Source: an uncultured Acetatifactor sp. | GTDB lineage: Bacteria; Bacillota; Clostridia; Lachnospirales; Lachnospiraceae | Assembly: GCA_910577185.1 (NCBI GenBank) | Contig: CAJTLR010000081.1 | Coordinates: forward strand, 4,472-16,252 | Length of the DNA: 11,781 nt | Direction of reading: 5' to 3' | Shown: positions 11,704 through 11,781 of the stretch, in pieces | Position numbering within the stretch: position 1 is the first letter of the stretch | Layout: each line of letters starts with the position of its first letter | Notes under the pieces: generated by a model | Told to the model about the DNA's origin: nothing | Databases searched by the model: none | The model's input: the letters and a program-made list of their open reading frames with translations, nothing else | Made by a program: the position numbers and the translations under genes

Positions 11704-11781
11704 CTTAATTCCTCCTGATTGGTTTTATAACTTCTCGGAATCTTCAGCCCTTATTTCATGGGGCTTTCAGAACCTATTTTT

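Noticed and set aside
11721..11770. AGCCC/GGGCT hairpin upstream of the aldolase as a terminator
   Set aside because: The stem is only five base pairs and no T-run follows on the minus strand.

Overview
The window is most of a bacterial microcompartment (BMC) operon, with every real gene on the minus strand, so the operon is read from high to low coordinates. Strong AGGAGG-type ribosome sites, a moderate GC content and the gene content (fuculose-phosphate-type aldolase, PduP-like aldehyde dehydrogenase, zinc-type alcohol dehydrogenase, PduL, PduS and PduT together) point to an anaerobic Bacillota, probably Lachnospiraceae. From memory, the closest described relative is the fucose/rhamnose (1,2-propanediol) BMC locus of Clostridium phytofermentans, the glycyl-radical type GRM5. 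The diol dehydratase and its activator are not in the window and would have to lie upstream, beyond base 11781.

Layout in transcription order: class II aldolase (11703-10894); a GlcG/HbpS-type protein (10769-10179); CoA-acylating aldehyde dehydrogenase (10188-8800, GTG start); alcohol dehydrogenase (8644-7436); four BMC-H shell proteins (7271-6921, 6863-6588, 6542-6207, 5863-5582); PduL phosphotransacylase (5472-4831); a 429-base gap; EutN/BMC-P vertex protein (4401-4153); PduS (4016-2676); a 317-base gap filled by a tandem repeat; PduT (2358-1810); a DeoR-family regulator (1585-803); and a ParA/MinD-type ATPase (831-40) that overlaps the regulator.

How it works together (family knowledge plus inference): the aldolase splits a 6-deoxy-ketose 1-phosphate into DHAP and lactaldehyde. 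Lactaldehyde is reduced to propanediol and dehydrated to propionaldehyde by the enzyme not seen here. The aldehyde dehydrogenase makes propionyl-CoA, the alcohol dehydrogenase regenerates NAD+, and PduL recycles CoA inside the shell while making propionyl-phosphate. PduS and PduT, both with Fe-S cysteines, could pass electrons across the shell. Five proteins (aldolase C-terminus; GlcG-like, aldehyde dehydrogenase, alcohol dehydrogenase and PduL N-termini) carry similar short amphipathic helices that look like encapsulation peptides.

The least expected parts are: the ParA ATPase at the operon tail, a candidate BMC-positioning factor; a GlcG/HbpS protein with its own encapsulation peptide; a Cys/Gly-rich linker in the aldolase; a BMC-H protein whose pore loop is replaced by a longer insert; and two unrelated tandem repeat arrays (108 and 58 bases) in intergenic gaps, plus several intercistronic inverted repeats. 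No tRNA, rRNA, CRISPR array or transposase gene was seen.
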